This document shows, one piece after another, positions 1 through 7,294 of a stretch of DNA of 9,191 bases. Position 1 is the first letter of the stretch. The number at the start of each line of letters is the position of its first letter. Origin of the DNA: Bordetella parapertussis (GTDB lineage Bacteria; Pseudomonadota; Gammaproteobacteria; Burkholderiales; Burkholderiaceae_C); contig CAMDJU010000102.1 of NCBI GenBank assembly GCA_945900695.1, positions 1 through 9,191 of the forward strand, written 5' to 3'. The notes beneath the pieces were generated by a model. It ran no database searches and was not told where the DNA came from. It saw only the letters and a list, made by a program, of their open reading frames with translations. The translations under genes and the position numbers were made by a program.

Positions 1-740
1 ATGGCCAAGAGCACATTGCCGGGGCGGTGTATGCCGACCTCAACGAGCACCTGAGCGAATCCGACCCCGCCTATGCCGTCAATGGCGGGCGCCACCCCCT
101 GCCCCAGCGCGAGGTGCTGGCCCAGTGGCTGCGCAGCGTGGGCCTGAACAACGACATGCAAGTCGTGGTCTATGACCGCCAAGGCGCCAACTACTGCGCC
201 CGCCTGTGGTGGATGATCAAATGGTGCGGCCACGACGCTGTGGCCGTGCTCGATGGTGGCTTTCAGGCCTGGCAGCAGTCCGGCGGGGCCATCACCCGGG
301 GCATTGAAACCCCCCGCCCCGAGGGCAACTTTGCCTTGTCAACGCCCTTAGCGAACTGGCGCAGCACCGCCGAGGTGGCCGAGCAATTGGGCCGCCCGCA
401 ACAAACCTTGATCGATGCCCGGGCCCCGGCGCGCTTTCGCGGCGAAACCGAACCACTGGACCCGGTGGCCGGTCACATCCCGGGTGCGCTGAACCGCCCG
501 TTTGCGATGAACTTGGACGACAAAGGCTTCTTCAAAAGCCCCGAAGTCCTGCGCCAAGAGTTTGAACAACTCTTGAACGGCCGCGACCCCGCCAGCGTGG
601 TCCACCACTGCGGCTCAGGCGTGAGCGCCCTGCCCAACCTGCTGGCCATGGCCATCGCCGGCCTGGGCACCAGCGCTTTGTACCCCGGCAGCTGGAGCGA
701 GTGGTGCACCACGCCGGGACTGGCTTGCGCCAAGGGCTGA
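1..740 (+). CDS. Two-domain rhodanese-type sulfurtransferase (3-mercaptopyruvate/thiosulfate sulfurtransferase family), 5' end missing
   Basis: This is the C-terminal part of a tandem rhodanese protein that moves a sulfane sulfur from a donor such as 3-mercaptopyruvate or thiosulfate to an acceptor, through a cysteine persulfide. The reading frame is open from position 3, where it already reads GQEHIAGA, the conserved G-x-x-H-I-x-G-A segment of the first rhodanese domain, so the true start lies left of the window. Roughly 50 residues are missing compared with the usual 280-300. The GTG at 27 is an internal codon. Counting from it, the first, non-catalytic domain ends around residue 90 with VLDGGFQAW, and the second starts near LIDARAPARF (128-137) and contains AGHIPGALN (148-156). 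The active-site Cys is residue 195 (codon 609-611) in CGSGVSA. A CGSGV loop resembles 3-mercaptopyruvate sulfurtransferases more than the CRKGV loop of classical rhodanese, but the donor cannot be assigned firmly. It is convergent with the - strand operon, with 3 bp between the stops. Confidence 0.9.
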   Translation, partial: GQEHIAGAVYADLNEHLSESDPAYAVNGGRHPLPQREVLAQWLRSVGLNNDMQVVVYDRQGANYCARLWWMIKWCGHDAVAVLDGGFQAWQQSGGAITRGIETPRPEGNFALSTPLANWRSTAEVAEQLGRPQQTLIDARAPARFRGETEPLDPVAGHIPGALNRPFAMNLDDKGFFKSPEVLRQEFEQLLNGRDPASVVHHCGSGVSALPNLLAMAIAGLGTSALYPGSWSEWCTTPGLACAKG

Positions 741-751
741 GGCTCAGGCCC
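734..751. terminator. Small hairpin formed by the two convergent stop codons
   Basis: The sequence GGGCTGA, a GGC loop, then TCAGGCCC can fold with four inner pairs (737-740 with 744-747) and three outer pairs (734-736 with 749-751) around a bulged G748. The inner stem consists mainly of the + strand TGA stop of the sulfurtransferase and the TCA complement of the - strand TGA stop of the zinc hydrolase. It could act as a bidirectional end point. There is no T-tract on either side, so a factor-independent terminator is only weakly supported. Confidence 0.25.
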
Positions 752-2009
752 CCGACACCACCCCCGCTTTGCCCAGCATGGCGTGCAAAAGTACATTGCA
801 GCCGGCGGCGATGTGCTCGGGTGAGGCGTCTTCGATTTCGTTGTGGCTGATGCCGTCTTTGCAGGGGATGAAGATCATGCCGCTGGGGGCCAATCGGGCG
901 GTGTAGACCGCATCGTGGCCCGCGCCTGAGACCACTGGCATGTGACTGTGGCCCAAATGTTGGGCGGCATCGGTGACGGCTTGCACGCATTCGGCGTGAA
1001 AGGCCTGGGCCGGGTAGCTCGAGACCAATTCAATGTGAATGCTTTGGCCGGTTTGTGCTTGCAAGCGCTGTGCCAAGGCCTTGACCTGATCGGCCATGGC
1101 GTCCACGCCCGCATCGGTGGGGTGGCGCAGGTCGATGCTGAACTTGACCCGCCCGGGGATGACATTGCGGCTGTTGGGGTGCACCTGCACCATGCCCACC
1201 GTGCCGCGCCCATCCGGCGCGAACTGCTGGGCCGCCGCCACCACCGCTTGCATCAAAGTGGTGGCCACTTGCAGGGCGTCGCGGCGCAAGGGCATGGGGG
1301 TGGGCCCGGCATGCGCCTCCATGCCCATCACCGTGCAATCAAACCAACGAATGCCCAACACACCGGTGACCACGCCAATCGTCACCCCTGCATCTTCGAG
1401 CACCGGCCCTTGTTCGATGTGGGTTTCAAAATACGCACCAATCGGGTGTTGACCGGGTACCTCGGTGCCCACGTAGCCAATGCGCTCCAACTCCTCGCGC
1501 ACGGATTTGCCGTCCGTGTCGCGGGCTTGGTAGGCATGCTCCAGGGAGAAGGCGCCGGCAAACACGCCCGAGCCCATCATCACCGGTACAAAACGCGAGC
1601 CCTCTTCGTTGGTCCAAAAAGCCACCTCAATGGGCGCTTCGGTTTCGATGCCATGGTCGTTGAGGCAACGCACCACTTCCAAGCCAGCCAAGACCCCGTA
1701 ATTGCCATCGAACTTGCCGCCGGTGGGTTGGGTGTCGATGTGGCTGCCGGTCATGATGGGGGGTAAATCGGGGTTGCGCCCCGGGCGGCGCATGAACACA
1801 TTGCCAATTTGGTCCACGGTGACCGACATGCCCGCTTCGCGGCCCCATTGGGTGACCCGATCACGACCCTGGCGATCCAAGTCGCTCAGCGCCAAGCGGC
1901 ACACACCGCCCTTGGCGGTGGCGCCAATTTGGGCCAAGTCCATCAAAGAGTCCCACAGGCGTTGGGCATTGATGCGCAAATCAGGCAAGGTATGTGGGGC
2001 CAGTTTCAT
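744..2009 (-). CDS. M20-family Zn-dependent hydrolase, N-carbamoyl-L-amino-acid hydrolase / beta-ureidopropionase type
   Basis: This 421-residue cytoplasmic amidohydrolase belongs to the carbamoylase branch of the M20 metallopeptidase fold, whose members cut the carbamoyl group from N-carbamoyl amino acids or beta-ureido acids, giving ammonia, CO2 and the free amino acid. Motifs in order are GSHIDTQPTGGKFDG (88-102), TNEEGSRF (133-140), ETHIEQGP (195-202), NSRNVIPG (279-286) and GISHNEIED (386-394). These supply the expected two-metal ligands H90, D101, E136, H197 and H389, with E135 as the likely general base; all are intact. Length fits the family (about 410-430). The ATG at 2007-2009 gives a normal N-terminus, although no strong Shine-Dalgarno precedes it. 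It is the last gene of the operon, 35 bp after the amidase. Related allantoate amidohydrolases share the fold, so allantoate or ureidoglycolate cannot be excluded; DTQPTGGKFDG is typical of carbamoylase/ureidopropionase annotations. No signal peptide. Confidence 0.88.
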   Translation of the reverse strand: MKLAPHTLPDLRINAQRLWDSLMDLAQIGATAKGGVCRLALSDLDRQGRDRVTQWGREAGMSVTVDQIGNVFMRRPGRNPDLPPIMTGSHIDTQPTGGKFDGNYGVLAGLEVVRCLNDHGIETEAPIEVAFWTNEEGSRFVPVMMGSGVFAGAFSLEHAYQARDTDGKSVREELERIGYVGTEVPGQHPIGAYFETHIEQGPVLEDAGVTIGVVTGVLGIRWFDCTVMGMEAHAGPTPMPLRRDALQVATTLMQAVVAAAQQFAPDGRGTVGMVQVHPNSRNVIPGRVKFSIDLRHPTDAGVDAMADQVKALAQRLQAQTGQSIHIELVSSYPAQAFHAECVQAVTDAAQHLGHSHMPVVSGAGHDAVYTARLAPSGMIFIPCKDGISHNEIEDASPEHIAAGCNVLLHAMLGKAGVVSGA

Positions 2010-2044
2010 GGGGCTGTTCTTTGCAAATGTCGATCACGGGTGCT

Positions 2045-3247
2045 TTAACCCATTGCGGAATGGATGCGCTCGGCCAAGCGCACCAAACTGCGGTCACTGC
2101 CCACCGGCCCGACCAATGAAAGCCCCAAGGGCGCGCCTTGGCGTTGGGCCAAGGGCAGGCTTAACTGCGGCAAGCCCGCCAAACCCGCACCGCACAGCAT
2201 GCGGGTGGCGCGGTTGCGGTAATCGTTCAATTCGACTTCCGAGGAACTGATCAGCGGTGCTACATCGGGCATGGTGGGCATGAGCAACACGCCGTCGGTG
2301 CCCAAAATACCCCCGATGTGCGCGCGCCAGCGTTGGCGAAACACCTGGGCCGCCGCCACTTTTTGGTCGCTGAGTTCAGACGCCCACTGAAACCGTTCGG
2401 CCACACCCGGGCCCAGCACAGGCGCAAAGCGTTGGATGAAGCCACCATCCACATCCCAGGCCTCGCGCCCTTGGATGGCACGGAAGTGCCAAAACATGGT
2501 GTCAAAGTTGTCCAGCGCGATGTTCACCACGCGGGCTTTGCCCAGGCATGCTTCAATCTGCCCACGCACCGGCTTCAAGGCCTTGACCGCCGCAGGCGCG
2601 GCCAAACCCCAAATGTCGTTGGGCACCAGCAATCGCACGCTCTCGGGCAAGGCATGTGCATCCTCACCGAACAACACATCGGCCACCCGGGCAAAGGTGG
2701 GCACATCGCGGGTGAACCAACCGCAAGTGTCCAAACTGGGCGACAAAGCCAAGGTGTCGTCCAAGGGGATGCGGCCGTGGCTGGGGCGCATGCCGACCAA
2801 ACCGCAGTGGTTGGCCGGTGCCCGCACCGAGCCACCCGTGTCCGAGCCCAGGGCAAAGTCGCACAGGCGGTTGGACACCGCCGAGGCCGAGCCCGATGAC
2901 GAACCCCCGCTGATGCGCAAGGGGTCGGCGCCATTGATGGGCGAGCCAAAGTGGGCGTTTTGGCCATTCATGGAGTAGGCCAACTCGTCGGTGATGGTTT
3001 TGCCGACAAAGCGCGCCCCCGCGTTGAGCAGCGTTTGCACCACCGGGGCGGTGCGCTCTTGGATGCCCGAAAGCGCCAGCATGAAAGGCTGGCCACCACT
3101 GGTCGGGTAGCCTTTGACGTGGTAGAGGTCTTTCACCCCAAAACTCAAACCGGCCAAGGGCCCGGTGGGCGCGTTGGGCACTGGGGCCGTGGGGTAAGGC
3201 ATGAAGGCGTGGGCGGTATCCCACAAGGCGTCAGTGTGGTGGTTCAT
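2045..3247 (-). CDS. Amidase-signature hydrolase, AMI1-like
   Basis: This 400-residue enzyme of the amidase signature family hydrolyses a carboxamide to the acid and ammonia (or an amine) with a Ser-cisSer-Lys triad. The triad is visible: K39 in GVKDLYHVKG, S116 in the glycine-serine loop SGGSSSGSAS, and S140 in GSDTGGSVRAPA. The spacing (77 and 24 residues) and the surrounding text, DFALGSDTGGSVRAPA then GMRPSHGRI and later SLDTCGWFTRD, resemble the plant AMI1 (indole-3-acetamide hydrolase) subfamily more than the longer GatA or allophanate hydrolases. At 400 residues it is a minimal catalytic domain with no extra C-terminal domain. The natural substrate is unknown; AMI1-like relatives in bacteria are mostly labelled only 'amidase'. 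No signal peptide or membrane segment, so cytoplasmic. It follows the second ATPase by 21 bp; the ATG at 3245-3247 has no clear Shine-Dalgarno, so the next in-frame Met (residue 16) is a possible but unsupported alternative. Confidence 0.88.
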   Translation of the reverse strand: MNHHTDALWDTAHAFMPYPTAPVPNAPTGPLAGLSFGVKDLYHVKGYPTSGGQPFMLALSGIQERTAPVVQTLLNAGARFVGKTITDELAYSMNGQNAHFGSPINGADPLRISGGSSSGSASAVSNRLCDFALGSDTGGSVRAPANHCGLVGMRPSHGRIPLDDTLALSPSLDTCGWFTRDVPTFARVADVLFGEDAHALPESVRLLVPNDIWGLAAPAAVKALKPVRGQIEACLGKARVVNIALDNFDTMFWHFRAIQGREAWDVDGGFIQRFAPVLGPGVAERFQWASELSDQKVAAAQVFRQRWRAHIGGILGTDGVLLMPTMPDVAPLISSSEVELNDYRNRATRMLCGAGLAGLPQLSLPLAQRQGAPLGLSLVGPVGSDRSLVRLAERIHSAMG

Positions 3248-3268
3248 GGTGGAGTGGCAGCAAAAAAA

Positions 3269-4267
3269 TTAAATGGTCTGGGGCTCTAGGGCGCGCAAGC
3301 AACGCACGCTGTGGTCGTCGGCCAACCAGCTAACCTCCGGTTGCGTGGCTTCGCACGCGGGCTGGGCCAGCTTGCAGCGGCTGGCAAAAGCACAACCGGG
3401 GGGCAAAGCCGCCAAATCGGGCGGGGCACCGGCAATGGTCTCCAGCCGCTGGCCCTTGGCCAAGGCACCGTCGGCACGGCTTTGTAACAAGGCCTGGGTG
3501 TAAGGGTGGCGAGGTTGACGCAGCAGGGTGCGGGCGGGCCCCTCCTCCACAATGCGCCCGGCATACATCACCGCAATGCGGTCGGCCACTTCGACGGCGG
3601 CACCGATGTCGTGGGTGACAAACACCACCGCCAGGCCCAGGTCTTTTTGCAACTCGCGCAGCAACAGCAAAATTTGAATTTGCACCGTGGCGTCCAGCGC
3701 CGTGGTGGGCTCATCAGCCAGCAACAATTGGGGCTTGCACGCCAAGGCCAAGGCGATCATGGCGCGCTGGCGCATGCCACCCGACATTTCATGCGGATAG
3801 GCTTGCAGCCGCCGCTCGGGGCTGGGGATGCGCACCCGCTCAAACAAGGCCAAGGCGCGCTGCTGGGCCTCTTGGGCTGTGACGTTTTCGTGGCGGCGAA
3901 TGGTCTCGGTGATTTGCTGGCCCAGGCTGTACACCGGGTCCAAGGCGAGCAACGGCTCTTGAAAAATCATTGACGCCACGCGGCCCCGGTAGCGGCTGAG
4001 TTCGCCGGACGAAAGCTTCAACACGGGTTGGTCGCCCACGCGAATGTCACCTGTGATGCGAGTGGTTTTTTCGGCATGCAAGCGCAAGAGGCTGCGAAGG
4101 GTGACGCTTTTGCCCGACCCCGACTCGCCAATCAAAGCCACGACCTCGCCACGCTGCACCCGCAAATCCACGCCGCTCACCGCATGCACGGGTTTTTTAC
4201 CGCCGGTAAAAGTCACATGGAGTTGCTTGATCTCCAAAAAACAATCGCTGACGGGGGCTGTGCTCAT
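3269..4267 (-). CDS. Peptide-type ABC transporter ATP-binding protein, OppD/DppD type
   Basis: One of the two ATPases that power the importer from the cytoplasmic face. The 332-residue protein has a complete nucleotide-binding domain: Walker A GESGSGKS (47-54), Q-loop IFQEP (101-105), signature MSGGMRQR (161-168), Walker B LLLADEP (181-187) and switch H219 in VTHD. The C-terminal oligopeptide-transporter extension is present, with HPYTQALL (254-261) and the cysteine cluster C292, C298 and C305 in the GCAFASRC region, a feature linked to an iron-sulfur site in related ATPases. [12 protein letters not shown] and the SGGM signature place it with OppD/DppD. The open frame continues upstream to 4396, but that part overlaps the preceding ATPase gene. 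The start at 4265-4267 is chosen because a perfect AGGAGGT lies just upstream and the ATG overlaps the previous TGA as ATGA (4264-4267), suggesting translational coupling. Confidence 0.93.
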   Translation of the reverse strand: MSTAPVSDCFLEIKQLHVTFTGGKKPVHAVSGVDLRVQRGEVVALIGESGSGKSVTLRSLLRLHAEKTTRITGDIRVGDQPVLKLSSGELSRYRGRVASMIFQEPLLALDPVYSLGQQITETIRRHENVTAQEAQQRALALFERVRIPSPERRLQAYPHEMSGGMRQRAMIALALACKPQLLLADEPTTALDATVQIQILLLLRELQKDLGLAVVFVTHDIGAAVEVADRIAVMYAGRIVEEGPARTLLRQPRHPYTQALLQSRADGALAKGQRLETIAGAPPDLAALPPGCAFASRCKLAQPACEATQPEVSWLADDHSVRCLRALEPQTI

Positions 4268-5319
4268 GCCACCTCCTGTGGGGCTGGGGCAGACGAAGCC
4301 GGAGCCAGGCCGTGGGCGCTGCCCGCCACATGCATCCAACACGCCACCTGCTGGCCATGGACGCTGTCGGCGAGCACCGGCATGCTTTGGCTGCACACGG
4401 CTTGGGCATGGACACAGCGCGGGTGAAAACGGCAGCCCGAGGGCGGGTTGATCGGGTTGGGCGGGTCGCCAGCCAAAGGCGGTTTTTCGGTGCGCTGGTC
4501 CGGATCCAAGGTGGGGATGGACGACAGCAAAGCTTGGGTGTAAGGATGAGCCGGATGCTTGAACAGGGTTTCGCTGTCGCCAATCTCCACCACTTGGCCC
4601 AGATACATCACCAACACCCGGTCGCTCATGAAGCGCACCACGTTCAGGTCATGGCTGATGAACACATAGGTCAGGCCAAAGTCATCTTTCAAATCCAGCA
4701 ACAAATTGAGCACCTGGGCCTCGACCGACTTGTCCAAGGCCGACACCGCCTCGTCCAAGATGATCAAGCGCGATTGCAAAGCCAAAGCGCGGGCGATGTT
4801 GACCCGCTGGCGTTGACCACCCGAGAGTTCGTGCGGATAGCGCTCGGCAAAGCGCTCGGGGGCCAAGCCCACCCGGGCCAGCAAGTCGCGCGCGCGGGCC
4901 ACCGCCTCGCGCTGAGACACGCCATGCACCGTGGGTGCAAAAGCAATCGAGTCCTCAATGGTCAGGCGTGGGTTCAACGACGCATAGCTGTCTTGGAACA
5001 CCATTTGGGTTTGCCGCCGGTAGGCCTTCAAAGGCAAAGATGATCCGCCCACGGTTTGGCCATCAAACACCAACTCGCCCCGGTCTTGGGTGATCAATTG
5101 CATGAGCAAGCGCGCGGTGGTGGATTTGCCGCAACCGGACTCGCCCACCACACCCAGGGTCTCGCCTTTGAAGACATCAAAGTCCACCCCGTCAACGGCA
5201 CGCACCACGCCACCGCCCTTGCCAAACACGTCTTTTTTCAGCGGAAAGTGTTTGACCAAGCCGCGCACGCTGAGCATGGGCTGGGCGGGGCCGCCCACAT
5301 CAATCGGGGTCAGGGGCAT
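4264..5319 (-). CDS. Peptide-type ABC transporter ATP-binding protein, OppF/DppF type
   Basis: The partner ATPase of the importer, 351 residues. It has Walker A GESGCGKS (59-66), Q109 in [12 protein letters not shown], signature LSGGQRQR (165-172), Walker B LIILDEA (185-191) and switch H223 in ISHD. The FQDxYASLNPR segment and an N-terminal VKHFPLKK followed by VVRAVDGV are characteristic of the OppF/DppF class. The C-terminal extension contains HPYTQALL (258-265) and cysteines C296, C302 and C309 in the GCRFHPRC region. The start at 5317-5319 lies 7 bp after the DppC-type stop, with no strong Shine-Dalgarno, so translation is probably coupled to the upstream gene; Met15 (PMLSVRG) is an alternative start. 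The gene comes before the OppD-type ATPase, the reverse of the usual D-then-F order. Its TGA overlaps the ATG of the next gene by 4 bp. Confidence 0.93.
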   Translation of the reverse strand: MPLTPIDVGGPAQPMLSVRGLVKHFPLKKDVFGKGGGVVRAVDGVDFDVFKGETLGVVGESGCGKSTTARLLMQLITQDRGELVFDGQTVGGSSLPLKAYRRQTQMVFQDSYASLNPRLTIEDSIAFAPTVHGVSQREAVARARDLLARVGLAPERFAERYPHELSGGQRQRVNIARALALQSRLIILDEAVSALDKSVEAQVLNLLLDLKDDFGLTYVFISHDLNVVRFMSDRVLVMYLGQVVEIGDSETLFKHPAHPYTQALLSSIPTLDPDQRTEKPPLAGDPPNPINPPSGCRFHPRCVHAQAVCSQSMPVLADSVHGQQVACWMHVAGSAHGLAPASSAPAPQEVA

Positions 5320-5326
5320 GGCGCGC

Positions 5327-6220
5327 TCACTGTTTGATCTCCATGGCCGAGCGCAAACCGTCGGCCAACAAATTAAAGGTGATGGAGGTGATGAAAATCA
5401 TGGCGCCTGGCAAGGCCGCGATCCACGGCTGGGTGTAAATGGCGGTGCGCAAGGTGTTGAGCATCAGGCCCCACTCGGGCTCGGGCGGCTTCACGCCCAG
5501 GCCCAAAAAGCTCAGGCCCGAGGCCAAAATCATGCACACCGCGATCAAGCTGGTGGCGTACACAAACACCGGCCCGAGCACATTGCCCAACACATGCACG
5601 CGCACGATGGTGAAGGCACCCGCCCCCGACGCGCGGGCGGCATCGACAAAATCGCGCCCGCGAATTTGTGTGGTCACGCTCTCGGCCACCCGGGCAATCG
5701 GCGGGATGAACACAATGGTCAATGAGATCAGCGAATTGGTGATGCCAGCCCCCAAGGCGCCCGACAAGGCAATGGCCAACAACACCGACGGAAACGCATA
5801 AAACACATCGATGGTGCGCATCATCACGCTGTTGACCCAGCCACCGGTGTAGCCAGCTGTGATGCCAATCACCGAGCCAATGACAAACGCACAGATCACC
5901 GGCGTGATGCCCATAAACAAGGACAAGCGGGTGCCCACGATCAAGCGGGTCAGCATGTCGCGCCCCAACTCATCGGTGCCCAGCGGGTGTCCGGCAAACC
6001 CAATGGGTTTGAGGCGCTTGAGCATGGACGATTGGTACGGGTCCAGCGGCGCCAACCAGGGCCCAAAAATGGCCAGCACCAGCAACACCAAAACGACCAA
6101 GGCCGCTGCCACGGCCACCCTGTCTTGCAGGAAACGCCGGCCCACGGTTTGCCAGTAACCCGCCGAGCGCTGCATGACCGGCTCAGGCACCTTGCGGGGA
6201 TCTACGGTGATGTGCATCAT
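5327..6220 (-). CDS. Peptide-type ABC transporter permease, DppC/OppC type
   Basis: Second inner-membrane subunit of the importer, 297 residues from the chosen start. It has the OppC-like N-terminal arrangement of one membrane helix (about 35-55), a periplasmic stretch with the family motif [12 protein letters not shown] (81-92) and RLSL (98-101), then the five-helix binding-protein-dependent transport core: helices about 103-123, 138-158, 160-177, 217-240 and 267-288. The EAA loop that contacts an ATPase is at 193-213 ([21 protein letters not shown]). The frame is open upstream to an ATG at 6278-6280, but that would overlap the DppB-type gene by 44 bp and add a non-hydrophobic tail unlike the family. 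The double ATG at 6215-6220 gives the more typical [10 protein letters not shown] start, 16 bp after the previous stop. No strong Shine-Dalgarno is visible, so the exact Met (6220 or 6217) is uncertain. Confidence 0.9.
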   Translation of the reverse strand: MMHITVDPRKVPEPVMQRSAGYWQTVGRRFLQDRVAVAAALVVLVLLVLAIFGPWLAPLDPYQSSMLKRLKPIGFAGHPLGTDELGRDMLTRLIVGTRLSLFMGITPVICAFVIGSVIGITAGYTGGWVNSVMMRTIDVFYAFPSVLLAIALSGALGAGITNSLISLTIVFIPPIARVAESVTTQIRGRDFVDAARASGAGAFTIVRVHVLGNVLGPVFVYATSLIAVCMILASGLSFLGLGVKPPEPEWGLMLNTLRTAIYTQPWIAALPGAMIFITSITFNLLADGLRSAMEIKQ

Positions 6221-6236
6221 GAATCTGGTCTTGGTT

Positions 6237-7190
6237 TCAGCTGCGCGAAATGCGCGGATCGAGCAGGGTTTGAACCACATCCACGATCAGGTTCAAGACC
6301 ACGAAAAACATGGCCAAGACCAAAATGGTGCCTTGCAACAAAGGCAGGTCGCGCTGAAAAATGGCGGCGTTCAACAAAAAGCCAGTGCCGGGCCACGAAA
6401 AAACGGTCTCGATCAAGATCGATCCGCCCAGCAAATAACCCAACTGCAAACCCATCACCGCCAAAGCGGTGGGCGCAGCGTTTTTCACCACATGCTTGAA
6501 GACGCCCACATCGGTCAAACCTTTGGCGCGCAAACCCACAATGAACTCTTGTGCCAAGATATCGGCCACCAAGGCGCGCACCGTGCGCGAGATGATGCCC
6601 ATGGGAATCACGCTCATGGTGATGGCGGGCAGCAGCATGTGTTTAAAGTGCTCCCAGTCCCAGGCCCAGTCGCCCGAGCCTCCAGGGCCCGCCCCACCGG
6701 GGGGCAACCACATCAAGATGGATGAAAAAACAATCACCAGCACCATGCCCAACCAGTAGTGGGGCACGCTGACACCCAGCACCGAGGTCAAAGAGGCCAA
6801 TTTATCCAGCCAAGAGTTTTGAAAATACCCGGCCACAAAACCAAACAAGCAACCCAGCACAAAGCCAATCAAGGTGGCCAACATGGCCAAACGCAAGGTG
6901 TTGCCCACGGCTTTCATGACCTCGCTGTAAACCGGTCGGTTGCTGGCGATCGAGGTGCCCAAATCACCCTGCAAGGCGCGCCACACCCACGACACAAACT
7001 GCTCGGGGTAAGAGCGGTTGAATCCGTAAAGTTCTTTTAACTTGGCTTGCAATTCAGCCGAAGCGTCGGGGGGCAGGATGGACACCAAGGGGTCGCCCGG
7101 CGCCAGATGCACCAAGGCAAAACACACCAGCGCCACACCCAACATGATGGGCAAGGTGTAGACCAAGCGCCGCCACAAAAAACCAAGCAT
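6237..7190 (-). CDS. Peptide-type ABC transporter permease, DppB/OppB type
   Basis: First inner-membrane subunit of the importer, 317 residues, the usual DppB length. It begins with a positively charged tail and a helix (about 9-29) followed by the family motif APGDP (30-34), then GDLGTS (75-80), further helices at about 99-121, 134-160, 186-206, 244-262 and 284-305, an EAA loop at about 215-240 (EFIVGLRAKGL onwards) that should dock on an ATPase, the conserved ETVFSWPG segment (261-268), and the C-terminal DPRI (311-314). The periplasmic loop at 161-180 is rich in Gly and Trp. The start at 7188-7190 has a good Shine-Dalgarno (AGGGAG, 7198-7203) at 7 nt spacing. It is the first gene after the intercistronic hairpin, so it may be expressed at a lower level than the binding protein. 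Confidence 0.93.
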   Translation of the reverse strand: MLGFLWRRLVYTLPIMLGVALVCFALVHLAPGDPLVSILPPDASAELQAKLKELYGFNRSYPEQFVSWVWRALQGDLGTSIASNRPVYSEVMKAVGNTLRLAMLATLIGFVLGCLFGFVAGYFQNSWLDKLASLTSVLGVSVPHYWLGMVLVIVFSSILMWLPPGGAGPGGSGDWAWDWEHFKHMLLPAITMSVIPMGIISRTVRALVADILAQEFIVGLRAKGLTDVGVFKHVVKNAAPTALAVMGLQLGYLLGGSILIETVFSWPGTGFLLNAAIFQRDLPLLQGTILVLAMFFVVLNLIVDVVQTLLDPRISRS

Positions 7191-7197
7191 CCCATTG

Positions 7198-7203
7198 CTC
7201 CCT
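7198..7203 (-). promoter_or_regulatory. Ribosome binding site of the DppB-type permease
   Basis: On the - strand AGGGAG sits 7 nt before the ATG at 7188-7190. A second ATG in the spacer (7193-7195) is out of frame. Having its own good site fits independent translation after the 104-bp gap and hairpin. Confidence 0.7.
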
Positions 7204-7245
7204 GTCGGGCCCGCCTCAGGGCATCACCAAGGCCCTCAAGCGATC

Positions 7246-7285
7246 AAACAAAACAGCCGGTGCAGGCACCTGCCCACACCGGCTG
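7246..7285 (-). terminator. Intercistronic factor-independent terminator / attenuator after the binding-protein gene
   Basis: On the - strand CAGCCGGTG (7285-7277) pairs perfectly over 9 bp with CACCGGCTG (7262-7254). The 14-nt apical region can itself form a small CAG/CTG stem (7263-7265 with 7270-7272). The stem is followed at once by TTTTGTTT (7253-7246), the layout of an intrinsic terminator. It starts 9 bp after the binding-protein TGA and lies 56 bp before the DppB-type ATG. Since the transporter genes downstream have no obvious other promoter, it most likely terminates only part of the transcripts or protects the 3' end of a short binding-protein mRNA. Confidence 0.75.
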
Positions 7286-7294
7286 ACCCAGACA

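Noticed and set aside
942..1766. Long + strand open frame of 274 codons opposite the zinc hydrolase
   Set aside because: It is antisense to a gene with intact catalytic motifs, its translation is rich in His, Gly and Arg with no recognisable domain, and such shadow frames are common in GC-rich coding DNA.
4268..4396. 43-residue N-terminal extension of the OppD-type ATPase
   Set aside because: It lies inside the preceding ATPase gene, reads as low-complexity Arg/Gly/Pro sequence, and a perfect ribosome site plus ATGA overlap supports the start at 4267.
3490..4560. Similar stretches in the two ATPase genes (around 3490-3510 and 4530-4550) as a possible DNA repeat
   Set aside because: They both encode the conserved HPYTQALL segment; this is homology between paralogous ATPases, not a mobile or regulatory repeat.
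6221..6280. 20-residue N-terminal extension of the DppC-type permease
   Set aside because: It would overlap the DppB-type gene by 44 bp and does not resemble the family; the ATG pair at 6215-6220 fits better.
7213..7236. Short AGGGC/GCCCT inverted repeat between the intercistronic hairpin and the DppB-type gene
   Set aside because: Only a 5-bp stem with a 9-nt loop and no T-tract; too weak to call.
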